Source: Planctomicrobium piriforme
GTDB lineage: Bacteria > Planctomycetota > Planctomycetia > Planctomycetales > Planctomycetaceae
Assembly: GCF_900113665.1 (NCBI RefSeq)
Contig: NZ_FOQD01000006.1
Coordinates: 253,395-317,394 of the forward strand
DNA: 64,000 nt
Reading direction: 5' to 3'
Shown piece after piece: positions 52,101 to 60,857 of this stretch (positions are counted from its first letter, which is position 1; the number at the start of each line of letters is the position of its first letter). The notes under the pieces were generated by a model, which saw only the letters and a program-made list of their open reading frames with translations, did no database searches and had not been told where the DNA came from. A program made the translations under genes and the position numbers.

Positions 52101-54742
52101 GTTTGTGAACTAAAATTGGAGGTCACCAGATCCAGTTTGCCGTCGCCGTCCATATCGGACGCGATCACGGAGACGGGACCGCTCCCGACGGCGTAAGTCT
52201 GCTGGGTCTGAAATGTGCCGTTGCCGTTCCCCAACAGCACTCCGACATTCGCAGATCCGGAATTGGCGATCAGCAGGTCTGCTTTGCCGTCTCCGTTGAC
52301 ATCCGCCGCGGTCACGGAAAACGGCCCGCTTCCCGTGGCGTAGGTCAGTTGGGTCTGAAACGTACCGTCCCCGTACCCCAGCAATATGCTGACGGTATTG
52401 GAACTCGAATTGGCCGTGACCAGGTCTGCTTTGCCGTCGCCGTTCAGATCCGCGACGAATAAGGAGCGCGGATTGCCTCCTACGTTATAGGTCTGCTGGA
52501 TCTGAAACGTGCCGTCGCCGTTCCCCAACAGCACGCTGACGTTATTGGAAAGATAATTGGCGGTGACGAGGTCCAGTTTGCCGTCTCCGTTCACGTCAGA
52601 CGCGATCACGGAGCCAGGAACCCTTCCCACATCGAAGGTCTGCTGCGTTTGAAACGTGCCGTCGCCGTTGCCCAGCAGCACGCTGACGTTATAGGAGTCT
52701 TGATTGGAGACAATCAGGTCTGCTTTGCCATCGCCGTTCACATCCGCCGCAATTACCGATGATGGCATCGCCCCTACTTCGTAGGCCTGCTGGTTCTGAA
52801 ACGTGCCGTTGCCGTTCCCCAGCAGCACGCTGACAGTATTGTCAGTCTGATTGGCGGTGATCAGGTCGAGCTTGCCGTCACCGTTCACATCTGCCGATGT
52901 CACGAAATACGGGCCATGACCTGCGCCGTACTGCGTTTGTGTCTGGAAACTGAGCGTGCCAGTCAGCGTCCGGCCCAGTGCATCCTGGATGCTGCCGTCG
53001 TCGACCAGATTGATCCCCAGCGAACCGATGCCTGTGATTCCGGACACGCTGACCGTGTAGACCGACCCGCTGACAGGCGTCACCGTAATGGTGGTGTTCG
53101 TCTGCACGTTCCCCGTTTTGACGAGGGCGAAGTCGGAGGCATCAACCCCCGTCACGTCGGCGCTGAACGTGACCGTGAAATTGGCCGTCGCGGCGGTGAT
53201 GGGAGCATTCGTCGACCGAGTGATCGAATGGACGACAGGGCGGGGCGGAATCACCTCTACAGAGAAGACAGAGCCGGTAAAGTTGCCGTTGCCGTTCCCC
53301 AGCAGGACGCTGACCGTGTTAGAACTGTAATTGGCGGTGATGAGGTCCAGTTTGCCGTCGCTGTTCACATCCGCCGCGGTTACGGAATTCGGACCGCTCC
53401 CTACCACAAGCAACTGCTGTGTCTGAAAAGTGCCATTGCCGTTGCCTAGCAGTGCACTGACGGTATTGGAACTGGAATTTGCGGTGAAGAGATCCAGTTT
53501 GCTGTCCCCGTTCACATCTGCCGCGGTCACGGAAAATGGCGTCATCCCCGTGGCCGATGTCTGCTGGGTCTGAAACGTGCCGTCCCCGTTCCCCAGCAAG
53601 AGGCTGACGGTACTGGAACTGGAATTGGCAGTGACCAGATCTGTTTTGCCGTCCCCGTTCAGGTCTGCCGCTGACACGGAAGACGGGCCGCTCCCCACGG
53701 CGTAAGTCTGCTGGGTCTGAAAGGCGCCATTCTCATTTCCCAGCAGGACGCTGACAGTATTGGAACTGTAATTGGCGGTGATGAGGTCCAGTTTGCCGTC
53801 CCCGTTCACGTCCGATGCGGCCACTGAGTAAGGAGAAATTCCCGTGGCAAACGTCTGCTGGGTCTGAAAGGTCCCGTTGCCGTTCCCCAGCAGCACGCTG
53901 ACGGTCTGGGAACCAATATTGGAGGTCACCAAATCCAGTTTGCCGTCGCTGTTCAGGTCCGCCGCAGTCACGGAGACGGGACCGCTCCCCACTGCGTAGG
54001 TCTGCTGGGACTGAAACGTGCCGTTGCCATTTCCCAACAGCACGCTGACGTTACTGGAACTGGAATTGGCGATGACGAGGTCGAGCTTGCTGTCCCCGTT
54101 CATATCCGCCGCAGTGACAGAAAACGGCGTGCTCCCTGTGGCGTAGGTCTGCTGTGCCTGAAACGTGCCGTTGCCGTTTCCCAGCAGGACGCTGACGGTA
54201 TTGGAGCTATAATTTGTGGCGATCAGATCCAGTTTGTTGTCCCCGTTGACATCCGCCGCGGTCACGGAATTCGGACGAGTTCCAACGCCATATTGCGTCT
54301 GCGTATGAAAACTGAGAGGGCGCGCCAGTGTGAGACCTGAGGTATCCTTGATGCTGCCGTCGTCGACCAGGTTGATCCCGACGGAACCAATTCCGGTAAT
54401 TCCGGACACGCTGACCGTATACACAGAGCCGCTGACAGGAGCCACCGTAAAGGCCGCATTCGTCTGCACGCTCCCCGTCGTGACGATGGTGAAGTCGGCG
54501 GCATTCACGCCGGTCACCGCCGTGCTGAAGGTGACTGTGAAATCGGCCGTCGCAGCGGTGATGGGAGCGTTTGTCGCCCGGGTGATGGACTGGACTGTGG
54601 GGGCAGCCGACAGCAAGATCCGCCGATCCAGACTCTCCACCCTAGCGATCCCTGGAATGCCGATGCGTCGCTGCACTCTGCGAGAGTTTCGGCGTCGCAA
54701 ACAGCTCTTGCGCAGGCGTAAAAGCCAATCCATTCGAACCAT
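49139..54742 (-). CDS. Giant LEPR-XLL-type protein with three Ig-plus-propeller blocks (21 FG-GAP units)
   Basis: A 1867-residue predicted surface or secreted protein. The N-terminus MVRMDWLLRLRKSCLRRR and VESLDRRILLSAAP (about 35-48) match the other LEPR-type proteins. Three blocks follow, each an Ig-like domain of about 100 residues (ATADFTVTFSTAVTGV, SVYTVSVSGITGIGSLG) plus exactly seven units of about 49 residues (SVTAADVNGDGKLDLITANY, then VSVLLGNGNGTFQ). Three 155-residue modules complete the C-terminus (last residues VTKTISFT). Each seven-unit set could fold as one seven-bladed beta-propeller. The DNA repeats are very similar, so assembly errors are possible. Likely an adhesin or matrix protein; function unknown. 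Confidence 0.88.
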   Translation of the reverse strand: MVRMDWLLRLRKSCLRRRNSRRVQRRIGIPGIARVESLDRRILLSAAPTVQSITRATNAPITAATADFTVTFSTAVTGVNAADFTIVTTGSVQTNAAFTVAPVSGSVYTVSVSGITGIGSVGINLVDDGSIKDTSGLTLARPLSFHTQTQYGVGTRPNSVTAADVNGDNKLDLIATNYSSNTVSVLLGNGNGTFQAQQTYATGSTPFSVTAADMNGDSKLDLVIANSSSSNVSVLLGNGNGTFQSQQTYAVGSGPVSVTAADLNSDGKLDLVTSNIGSQTVSVLLGNGNGTFQTQQTFATGISPYSVAASDVNGDGKLDLITANYSSNTVSVLLGNENGAFQTQQTYAVGSGPSSVSAADLNGDGKTDLVTANSSSSTVSLLLGNGDGTFQTQQTSATGMTPFSVTAADVNGDSKLDLFTANSSSNTVSALLGNGNGTFQTQQLLVVGSGPNSVTAADVNSDGKLDLITANYSSNTVSVLLGNGNGNFTGSVFSVEVIPPRPVVHSITRSTNAPITAATANFTVTFSADVTGVDASDFALVKTGNVQTNTTITVTPVSGSVYTVSVSGITGIGSLGINLVDDGSIQDALGRTLTGTLSFQTQTQYGAGHGPYFVTSADVNGDGKLDLITANQTDNTVSVLLGNGNGTFQNQQAYEVGAMPSSVIAADVNGDGKADLIVSNQDSYNVSVLLGNGDGTFQTQQTFDVGRVPGSVIASDVNGDGKLDLVTANYLSNNVSVLLGNGDGTFQIQQTYNVGGNPRSLFVADLNGDGKADLVTANSSSNTVSILLGYGDGTFQTQLTYATGSGPFSVTAADVNGDGKADLLIANSGSANVGVLLGNGNGTFQTQQTYAVGSGPVSVIASDMDGDGKLDLVTSNFSSQTVSVLLGNGNGTFQTHQTYAVGSSPISVAAVDVNGDGKLDLITANYASDTVSVLLGNSNGNFTGTVFLVQASPLPTVQSIVLAANNRINTATANFTVTFSTAVTGVDAADFAIVKTGSVQTNAAFTVTPVSSSVYTISVSGITGVGSLGMNLVDDGTIRDASGRRLTGTLSFQPQTLYSVGNGPFFVTAADVNGDGQFDLVSANSLSANVSVLLGNGDGTFQSQQTYSTGTGPASVTSADVNGDGRLDLISANYTSSTVSILLGNGDGTFQTQLTEPVGTKPYSVVVGDVNGDGKLDLVTANQTSNNISVLLGNGDGTFQSQQTYNVGGNPYSLVVADANGDSKLDLITANAGPDTVSVLLGNGDGTFQSQLTYAVGHFPVNVAAADLNGDGKFDLITANASPNTVSVLLGNGDGTFQSQQTYAVGSFPVNVAAADMNGDGKLDLITANSSPNTVSVLLGNGDGTFQSQQTFATGASPHATAPADVNGDGRLDLITANYGSANVSVLLGNGNGNFTGTVYSVAPNVRPIIGMSETAVTYTENGSPTVFDSGATVTDADSNDFDTGKLTLNITANAQSSDVLRILHQGSGAGQIGLDGPNVLYGGVVIGTFTGGTNKVGLTVTFNASSSPGAAQALLRAIAFSSTSENPVTLPRTVRCVLTDGDGGTSVAVLKTVNVAAVNDAPVVAAFDGSVGFIGPAAVLLDSDATVSDIDSTDFAGGKMTIGLIANAQGADVLSIRNQGTTTGKIGVDGTNVTYSGVVIGTFTGGSNKVALVINFNASGTPAAAQVLLRNIQFSNTAATRSTDPRTVRVLVNDGDGGQSAAVTKTISVAPGNAPPVVTAFDGSVNYPSIAGMPVVIDDDAAVTDNDSADFNAGKLTITLTANIQSTDVLSIQNQGQGAGQIGVNGNNVTFGGVVIGTFNGGTSKVGLTITFNASSTPAAAQALLRAITFKSTLTNPVTAARTVRAILTDGDGGTSTAVTKTISFT
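50520..51560. repeat. DNA-level tandem repeat: seven ~147-bp units (third propeller of the 1867-aa protein)
   Basis: Units of about 147 bp recur with GTTCCGTCACCATTCCCCAG-like cores. Two neighbouring units around 50760-50990 are nearly identical over more than 100 bp, which suggests recent duplication or gene conversion. They encode FG-GAP units 15-21. Confidence 0.7.
51900..52940. repeat. DNA-level tandem repeat: seven ~147-bp units (second propeller)
   Basis: The same kind of ~147-bp unit as at 50520-51560, encoding FG-GAP units 8-14. Cores such as AAACGTGCCGTTGCCGTTCC alternate with unit-specific linkers. Confidence 0.7.
53260..54295. repeat. DNA-level tandem repeat: seven ~147-bp units (first propeller)
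   Basis: Encodes FG-GAP units 1-7, with cores CCCCAGCAGGACGCTGACGG. The blocks are separated by related but distinct Ig-like domain sequences at about 51580-51890 and 52930-53250. Confidence 0.7.
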
Positions 54743-55124
54743 TGCCGAGAACTCCGATTGGAGCGAGAACCGAGCCCAAAATCCTCTGGCAACGCCAGCA
54801 AGCCTCTGCTGTCCGCCCGCACCTTCGCAAGAAGTTCGAGCCCGTGGGTGGTGGTTGGAGAGGAGCAGCGTGAGAGTTGTGAAGTGATCGTAAGTTGGCT
54901 CTGCGCGGCACGCAAGCAGAGTATTCAGAAGCAGAGGGGTTGCCCTGAAGAAAAATCAAAGCGGCATTCGCCTCTTGTGCACGTCGCGAGCCGCTTCGAT
55001 GTCTTCAAGTGTTCTGAAACGCAGCACCAGGCTCGACTGTCTCGCTCAATTTTCACAGAACGCGGGCAGGGCCATGCGCTGTGCTGCTGACCCTGGCACC
55101 CCTTGGCTGGCCGATCACGTTTGG
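54743..55124. other. 382-bp gap between the giant protein gene and the phosphatase gene
   Basis: Both flanking genes are on the minus strand, so this holds the 5' region of the giant gene and the 3' region of the phosphatase. I found no supportable gene and no clear promoter or terminator. Confidence 0.4.
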
Positions 55125-56807
55125 TCACGCAGTTCGGCCAAACACCATCAGGGTGATGTCGTCGTTTTGTTCCCAGCCGTTGGCGAATTTGCGGACGTCT
55201 TCGCGGATGGCGACGCCGAGTTCTGACGGCGGGATGGGGCCTTTGCCGACGAAGGTTCTGAGGCGTTCCATGCCGTAGAGGTCGTTCTTCGCGTTCATCG
55301 CTTCGCTCACGCCGTCGGTGTAGATCACCACGGTTTCGCCGACAGCGATGTCTGCTTCGACGGTGTCGAATGTGAAGCCTTCGATCACGCCGATCGGCAC
55401 GCCCACGGCCTCTTCACCCACTTCGACAATGCCGCCGTCAGGCTTGCGGACCATCGGGGCCATGTGGCCGGCGTTGACGATCGACATTTTGTGCTGGTGC
55501 AGGTCGAGGATGATGAGCACGAACGTGACGAACCGGCCTTCGACCGCTTTGGCGCACATGTGGTCGTTAATTCTGGCGACCGCTTCGCTGGCGTCGGTGA
55601 CGAACTCGCTGACGCTGCGGACGACGCTCGACATCCGCGACATCACCAGCGAGGCCGGCACTCCCTTTCCAGCCACGTCCCCAAAGGCGAGCCAGATGCG
55701 GCCGTCTTTGGTGGGGATGACATCGTAGTAGTCGCCCCCGACCGCCTGGGCAGAGTCGTATGAGGCGAAGAACTGGTACCCGTGAACTTCAGGCAGGTGT
55801 TCCGGCAGGAGTGCGTGCTGAACATTGCGGGCAATGTTCATTTCGTTGTCCTGCTTCTGTTTCTGCGCGTAAGACTGCAGGAGCTTGGCGGTCTCGTAGG
55901 TGAGGGCCGCCTGACCGGCGACGGTCATCATGATGTCGAGGTCGTCGTTGCGGAACTGCGTCAACGGGTTCTGGGTATCGATGTTAATGATCCCGATGGG
56001 CTCTCCCTGCAGATCGAGCATCGGGACGCACATCATCGAGCGAATCGTGAGTGACGAGATCGACTCGCTGGCATCGAAGCGGGCGTCGCTGGCGGCGTCG
56101 GCCGAGAGGACGGCTTTCTTCTGATTCAACACCGAGTTGACGATGGTGCGGCTCAGCTTGACGGAGGCGTCTTCCCCTTCGCGGCGGTGCTTCATCGCCC
56201 GCGTGATCATTTCACCGGTCCGGGGATCTTTCAGCAGGATGCAGCCGCGGTCGGCGGCGGGGAAGATCTGGAAGAGTGAATCAAGAATTCGGGGCAGCAG
56301 TTTTTCGACTTCAACCGTGCCGGCGAGGGCGCGGCTGATCTCGAGAACGGCCTTGAGTTTTTCCTGCGGACGGACATCAAGGCTGAACCCGGCAGCGCTG
56401 TCGAGCGAGCCGAGGATGGTGGAGGTGGGGCGTTCCTGATCGTCGCTGATTTCCACGGCGGTCATCCGCGACGCCTGATCGAGCGCGCGGCTGACGGCAT
56501 GCGAACCTGAGCCGGGGGTGTCGGACTCAAAGCGGAGCAGGACGGGTCCGAATTTCAGCCGGTCGTTGGTCTTCAGCTTGTGCGGTTTGACGATCTTCTG
56601 GCCGTTGACGAAGGTGCCGTTCCCGCTCCCCAGGTCTTCGACGTAGTGGTTGCCCCCTTCGAGATACACGCGCGCGTGTTTGCGCGAGACCATGTTCGAC
56701 GCCAGCTGCACTTCGCACTCAGGGAGCCGCCCGATGAAGAGGTCGGTGCTTTTGAGTTCGAACGTTTTGGCCTGTCCGTCCTGCAGTAAAATCAGCCTGT
56801 TGCTCAT
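55125..56807 (-). CDS. FHA-GAF-PP2C (SpoIIE/RsbU-type) serine phosphatase
   Basis: A 560-residue signalling protein. The FHA domain at about 1-95 binds phosphothreonine (FIGRLPECEVQLASNMVSRK, HARVYLEGGNHYVEDLGSGN). A GAF domain at about 150-310 may sense a small ligand (AADRGCILLKDPRTGEMI, MCVPMLDLQGEPIGIINID). The PP2C/SpoIIE phosphatase at about 330-560 has metal-binding Asp segments (VGGDYYDVIPTKDGRIWLAF, GDVAGKGVPASLVMSRM, VVIYTDGVSEAMNAKNDLYG). Related proteins control anti-anti-sigma partner switching, but no anti-sigma genes lie nearby. No membrane segment, so cytoplasmic. Start ATG at 56807 matches the FHA domain start. Its target is unknown. Confidence 0.93.
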   Translation of the reverse strand: MSNRLILLQDGQAKTFELKSTDLFIGRLPECEVQLASNMVSRKHARVYLEGGNHYVEDLGSGNGTFVNGQKIVKPHKLKTNDRLKFGPVLLRFESDTPGSGSHAVSRALDQASRMTAVEISDDQERPTSTILGSLDSAAGFSLDVRPQEKLKAVLEISRALAGTVEVEKLLPRILDSLFQIFPAADRGCILLKDPRTGEMITRAMKHRREGEDASVKLSRTIVNSVLNQKKAVLSADAASDARFDASESISSLTIRSMMCVPMLDLQGEPIGIINIDTQNPLTQFRNDDLDIMMTVAGQAALTYETAKLLQSYAQKQKQDNEMNIARNVQHALLPEHLPEVHGYQFFASYDSAQAVGGDYYDVIPTKDGRIWLAFGDVAGKGVPASLVMSRMSSVVRSVSEFVTDASEAVARINDHMCAKAVEGRFVTFVLIILDLHQHKMSIVNAGHMAPMVRKPDGGIVEVGEEAVGVPIGVIEGFTFDTVEADIAVGETVVIYTDGVSEAMNAKNDLYGMERLRTFVGKGPIPPSELGVAIREDVRKFANGWEQNDDITLMVFGRTA

Positions 56808-56894
56808 GGATCGACGCCCTGTGGAAATTTCAGACCGACTGACCGCGCTGCAAAGTTCGTGGTATGCCTGTGAAGCGACTACGTTGATGGCCGC

Positions 56895-58175
56895 TCAGAT
56901 GTGGAAAATGGTTTCGACGTTGCCGCGGAGCACCTGTTTGCCGAGGGCGAGTGCCTGGTCTTCGCTCCAGCCGCGGCGCTGGACGAAGTCTTCGGCCAGC
57001 ACGCGGGCCAGGATGCGGCGGTACATGCGGAACTTGGGGAGCGCGAACTCGAGCTTGTACATGTCGCTGTAGTAGCCGATCTGCTTGTTCCGCGGCACGG
57101 CTTCCAGGCGGCTTCTGGTATCCAGTTCGATATACGTCGGGGTGTTGGAATACCACCAGTGCCCGTTGGCGACGATGTTCGGGAAGATCCAGCTGTAGCT
57201 GACCAGTTCCTGATTGCTCATGTGGGTGAGGACGGAGATCGGGAAGGTCACCTGCGGGAAGGCGTTCAAAACTTCCTTGTACTGGATGAGCGAGACCCTG
57301 GTGTCGTAGAGATCCTGTCCCTGATAAACGCCGGCCTCGTAGACGCGGCGGTTGACGCCGATCATCAGGTCGAAGGGGAGTTTGAACTCGGCGCAGTATT
57401 CCGTGAGAGTCCAGAAGACGAAGGAGGACAGCATGTCCTGTTCGGAATTGGTGAGCCGCTGTCCTTTGACGGCGTGTTTAATGATGGTGGACGCCGCTCC
57501 TGGATCGACTTTGACGGGTGAGAATGTCGGCGGCAACGAGATCGCGCACGCCCGGGCCCCTTTGGCGACGAAGTGCTGAAAGAGCTTGCCGATGGCGGTG
57601 CGGAGGGTGCCGGCGTCGATGGCTTCGATGCCGGTCGCTTTGTGCAGGCGGTCGCGGACGGCTTTCTTCAGGAAGTGGAAGACAAGGTCGTCGGTGCGGA
57701 GACAGGGGATGTAGACCCCGGTGTCGAAGCCTTCGAGAGGGTCGTCGAAGTCGTTGGTCAGAAAGACCTTTTCGAGCTTGCTGTGTTTGAGAACCTGTTG
57801 TTCCCAGTCGGGCTGGGACATTTTCTGTTCGGCGGAATCGTAGAGGGATTCCCAGTTGTCTTTGGTGATGCGGTCGTCGGCGAAGCCGAAGAATTCGCGG
57901 CACATCTCGAGCAGCCAGCTCACCTGAATGGTGTTGTCGAGGTCAGCGAGTTTCTCGACGAGGCGGCCGACCTTCTCTTTGGGAGTGATTTCGGGGCCTT
58001 CGATCTGGTCTTTGGGGAGACCGGCCGAATGGGCGAGTTCGGTGTAGTAGTGATACCCCATCAGATCGGCCAGGTTCTTTGAGGCGGCCGAGAGGGGGTT
58101 GATGTGCGAGTGCGGGTCGATCAGGACGAGGTTTTCGAGTTCCTGAAAGAGCGTGGCAGAGAGCGTCGCGGTCAT
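56895..58175 (-). CDS. Uronate (glucuronate) isomerase-family amidohydrolase-like protein
   Basis: From the ATG at 58175 the protein is 426 residues (a longer frame to 58286 adds a Pro/Thr-rich stretch that looks non-coding). It resembles the glucuronate/uronate isomerase branch of the amidohydrolase superfamily: the HxH metal motif in LVLIDPHSHINPLSA at about 15-29, FFGFADDRITKDNWESLYDS, TFPISVLTHMSNQELVS, NIVANGHWWYSNTPTYIE, and a C-terminal helix VLARVLAEDFVQRRGWSEDQ. True UxaC enzymes interconvert uronates and ulosonates; divergent members have unknown substrates. No uronate catabolic genes are adjacent, so substrate is left open. Cytoplasmic. Confidence 0.78.
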   Translation of the reverse strand: MTATLSATLFQELENLVLIDPHSHINPLSAASKNLADLMGYHYYTELAHSAGLPKDQIEGPEITPKEKVGRLVEKLADLDNTIQVSWLLEMCREFFGFADDRITKDNWESLYDSAEQKMSQPDWEQQVLKHSKLEKVFLTNDFDDPLEGFDTGVYIPCLRTDDLVFHFLKKAVRDRLHKATGIEAIDAGTLRTAIGKLFQHFVAKGARACAISLPPTFSPVKVDPGAASTIIKHAVKGQRLTNSEQDMLSSFVFWTLTEYCAEFKLPFDLMIGVNRRVYEAGVYQGQDLYDTRVSLIQYKEVLNAFPQVTFPISVLTHMSNQELVSYSWIFPNIVANGHWWYSNTPTYIELDTRSRLEAVPRNKQIGYYSDMYKLEFALPKFRMYRRILARVLAEDFVQRRGWSEDQALALGKQVLRGNVETIFHI

Positions 58176-58584
58176 AGATGGAGTCTTCACAAGTGGGGGG
58201 ATCGGCCCAGTTTGGCCTGTGCGGGGAGAAGAGTCCAGAGTCCGGGCGGGGAGTGTGGGTTGAGAGGCATTCAAGAGCGGGCTCAATTGCGGATTTCAGG
58301 CCTCGCTTTGTTTGCCAGCGGCATTTTTTCTGGCCCGCGAATACGCAGCAGGCCTGGTTCTGCGGTAACGATGACTTTTGGGCGTCGATCAGTTTTGTCA
58401 CGTCTATTTTCGATCACACCGCCATCGATGCTCTTCTCTCGCCTGTCGGGGTTTTTCCTGTCAGATGACAGGATTTGTAATCCGATCAAGGCGTGATCTC
58501 CCTGTTCATGAGTCGCCGACTCGGCACAATCGAGTGCCGTGCGGAAATGACACGCTTGTTGACCTCCACCGAAATCGAAGTCTC
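58176..58584. other. 409-bp divergent gap upstream of the fourth LEPR-type protein
   Basis: It holds a perfect short inverted repeat, CCTGTCAGATGACAGG (58457-58472), about 113 nt before the ATG at 58585. This could be an operator or a small terminator, but nothing else supports either. No supportable gene is present; the long frame upstream of 58585 runs through non-coding sequence. Confidence 0.4.
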
Positions 58585-60663
58585 ATGAAACGTCTGGACT
58601 GGCTGCAGCAATTGCGAAAGCAACTTTTCTCGGCGTTCTCCAGGCCGCACGGGCGTCGGCGGCATAAAATATCCACTGCGAAAGTGGTGCAGCGGCTTGA
58701 ATGTCGCACGTTGCTCACGGCGGCGCCAGCGGGCAACTCCGTGCAGATTTCGCAGGATCCCAGTAACCCGCGACTGCAATTCAATCCAGACGTTGCGACC
58801 GACTCCAGTGGCGATTACATCGTGGCCTGGGACGGCTATTCCAAGACAGGAGTTCGAGGCGTCATCGCCCGGCGGTTCGATACGGACGGACATGCCTTCG
58901 GGGGGGAACTTGTGGTCTTCCGGGCACCGGCCGCGCAGCCCTTTTACCCGGAGATGACCGTGAAGGTGGCGATGGACGCCGCTGGCGATTTCGTCGCCGT
59001 CTGGACAGAAGGGACTCTTTCCGAATCACAGGGGATTTTCGCTCAGCGCTACAACTCCTCCGGCAGCAAGCAGGGAGATGTGATTCGGATTCAGGATGGG
59101 TCGATTCCAGATGTGGCGATGGATGCCGCCGGGGATTTCGTGCTGACCTGGAAATCCCAATCAAGCGACGGCACGAATACCGTCAAGATGCTCTCCGCGC
59201 GGGCCTATGACGTAACGGGCGTGCAGCACGGAGGAGACGTGCTTCTGGCCTCATCGACAACCGCGGCATTCACGACCCCAGTTGTCGCCATGAATGCCGG
59301 CGGCGAATTCGCGGTAGCCTGGGGGGAAGGATATACGACCTCCTACGACCACATCACGACGATTCAGTCTCGGATTTACGATCTCGATGTTGAACTGCTG
59401 AAGGCGCGCGATCCCTTCGTCAGCGGTGCGGAATTGCAAATGTCGTCGATCGCCATCGACTCGAATGGTGATGAGATCGTCGTCTGGAATAACGATACGC
59501 ATCAGTACGGTTCGCAAGGCGAAGACGTGTACGCCCTGCTGTATCAGCCCGGTTCTGATCAGCCGTCTAATACCCGCGTCAACACCACGCGTCGAGGAGA
59601 AGTTCAGGGGCAGGTTGCGATGGATGATGCGCGTGACGTGACCGTGGTTTGGACCAGCGTCCGGCCGGGGCCCGATATTCTGGGACAACAGTTCCAATTG
59701 ACCGGTAATGCCGGCGCGCGTCAGTTGACCCCCGTCGGCAAGGAACTGATGGTCAGCCAGGAACGGCAACAGCAATCACAGCCGTCCGTGGCGATGGACC
59801 CGCAAGGAGACTTCAGGGTAGCCTGGCTGTCATCTTACTATGGGAATGGAGATGGGTACGGTCACAATCTCTCGAACAAAGACTTCGCCCGTCGTTACGA
59901 CAGCGATCTGACTCCTGACAATCTCTCGGTCTCATCGACTTCGATTGCGGAAAACAAGCCGATTGGAACCACCGTGGGCAGCCTGCACGCCCATGACCCC
60001 AATTCGGGCGTGACGTTGAGTTATGCGCTCGTTGCAGGAGAGGGGGCGACCGATAACGCCAGTTTCCAGATCAGCGGGGCGAAACTGCTGACTGCGGCCA
60101 GTTTCGACTTTGAAACCAAGTCCAGCTACTCGATCCGGATTCGAGTTACCGATTCTTACGGAATGGCCTATGAACAATCGTTCGTCATCAGCGTGACGAA
60201 TGTGAACGATTCTCCGGTGATCGGCGGCTTCAGCGGAACCGCGTACTACTCCGCCGGGGGCGATCCGCTGGGAATTGCCCGTAGTGCCACGGTGACCGAC
60301 GACTCAGCCGATTTTCACGGCGGGAAACTGACGGTCAAACTCACGACGAATGCGCAGGGAACGGATGTTCTGTCGATCGCGAGCCAAGGGATCGCGGCGG
60401 GACAAATCAGTACCTACAACGACAAGGTCCGCTACGCCGGCGTGGTGATCGGGACATTCACAGGCGGCACAAACAAGGTTGGCCTGTCGGTCTTACTCAA
60501 TGCCAAGGCGACAGCCGAAGCGGTCCAGGCGCTCCTGCGCAGCATCACCTTTAGCAGCACGCTGGCGGATCCCACGACGCTCCCTCGAACAGTTCAGGCG
60601 ATGCTGAGCGACGGGGACGGAGGCACAAGCAGTCCGGTCAGCAAAACGATTGCATTCGTGTGA
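58585..60663 (+). CDS. LEPR-XLL-type secreted protein with seven VAMDxxGDFVVAW repeats
   Basis: A 692-residue protein. The N-terminus MKRLDWLQQLRKQL, a basic patch (HGRRRHK) and VQRLECRTLLTAAP (about 37-50) match the other three LEPR-type proteins. Residues about 55-445 hold seven repeats of the type VAMDAAGDFVAVW followed by IFAQRYN-like strands, unrelated to the FG-GAP units. A cadherin-like repeat (about 450-545) and one 155-residue module (ending DGDGGTSSPVSKTIAFV) complete it. The ATG at 58585 is set by homology; an open frame upstream to 58378 is ignored. Likely a surface or secreted protein; function unknown. Confidence 0.85.
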   Translation: MKRLDWLQQLRKQLFSAFSRPHGRRRHKISTAKVVQRLECRTLLTAAPAGNSVQISQDPSNPRLQFNPDVATDSSGDYIVAWDGYSKTGVRGVIARRFDTDGHAFGGELVVFRAPAAQPFYPEMTVKVAMDAAGDFVAVWTEGTLSESQGIFAQRYNSSGSKQGDVIRIQDGSIPDVAMDAAGDFVLTWKSQSSDGTNTVKMLSARAYDVTGVQHGGDVLLASSTTAAFTTPVVAMNAGGEFAVAWGEGYTTSYDHITTIQSRIYDLDVELLKARDPFVSGAELQMSSIAIDSNGDEIVVWNNDTHQYGSQGEDVYALLYQPGSDQPSNTRVNTTRRGEVQGQVAMDDARDVTVVWTSVRPGPDILGQQFQLTGNAGARQLTPVGKELMVSQERQQQSQPSVAMDPQGDFRVAWLSSYYGNGDGYGHNLSNKDFARRYDSDLTPDNLSVSSTSIAENKPIGTTVGSLHAHDPNSGVTLSYALVAGEGATDNASFQISGAKLLTAASFDFETKSSYSIRIRVTDSYGMAYEQSFVISVTNVNDSPVIGGFSGTAYYSAGGDPLGIARSATVTDDSADFHGGKLTVKLTTNAQGTDVLSIASQGIAAGQISTYNDKVRYAGVVIGTFTGGTNKVGLSVLLNAKATAEAVQALLRSITFSSTLADPTTLPRTVQAMLSDGDGGTSSPVSKTIAFV

Positions 60664-60857
60664 AAAGCCAGCTGGCGACAGCATTCCGGGCCTCCAGGCC
60701 AGAGTGCGCCTGAACTGGAGTTCGATTCTCCTTTTCCCGCCCGCTGAATTGCCTATACTCTTCGGCGTGTCTGATTTTGGCGCCCTGGGGCAAGGGCGAA
60801 TTTTGCGGCCGGCAAGATGACCCCGGCTACTCTGAATGACTTTAGGAGACTGCGGTT

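Noticed and set aside
49139..54742. Regular DNA repeats that might be taken for a CRISPR array or satellite
   Set aside because: The ~147-bp units are in frame, encode FG-GAP repeats and have no short direct repeat plus spacer structure.
58378..58584. N-terminal extension of the fourth LEPR-type protein to 58378
   Set aside because: The upstream translation is Arg/Ser/His-rich without homology. The shared MxxxDWLxxLR start at 58585 is clearly the real N-terminus.
60664..60857. Possible SAH riboswitch or promoter upstream of ahcY
   Set aside because: No recognisable SAH riboswitch core. TATACT at about 60755 has no good -35 partner at proper spacing.
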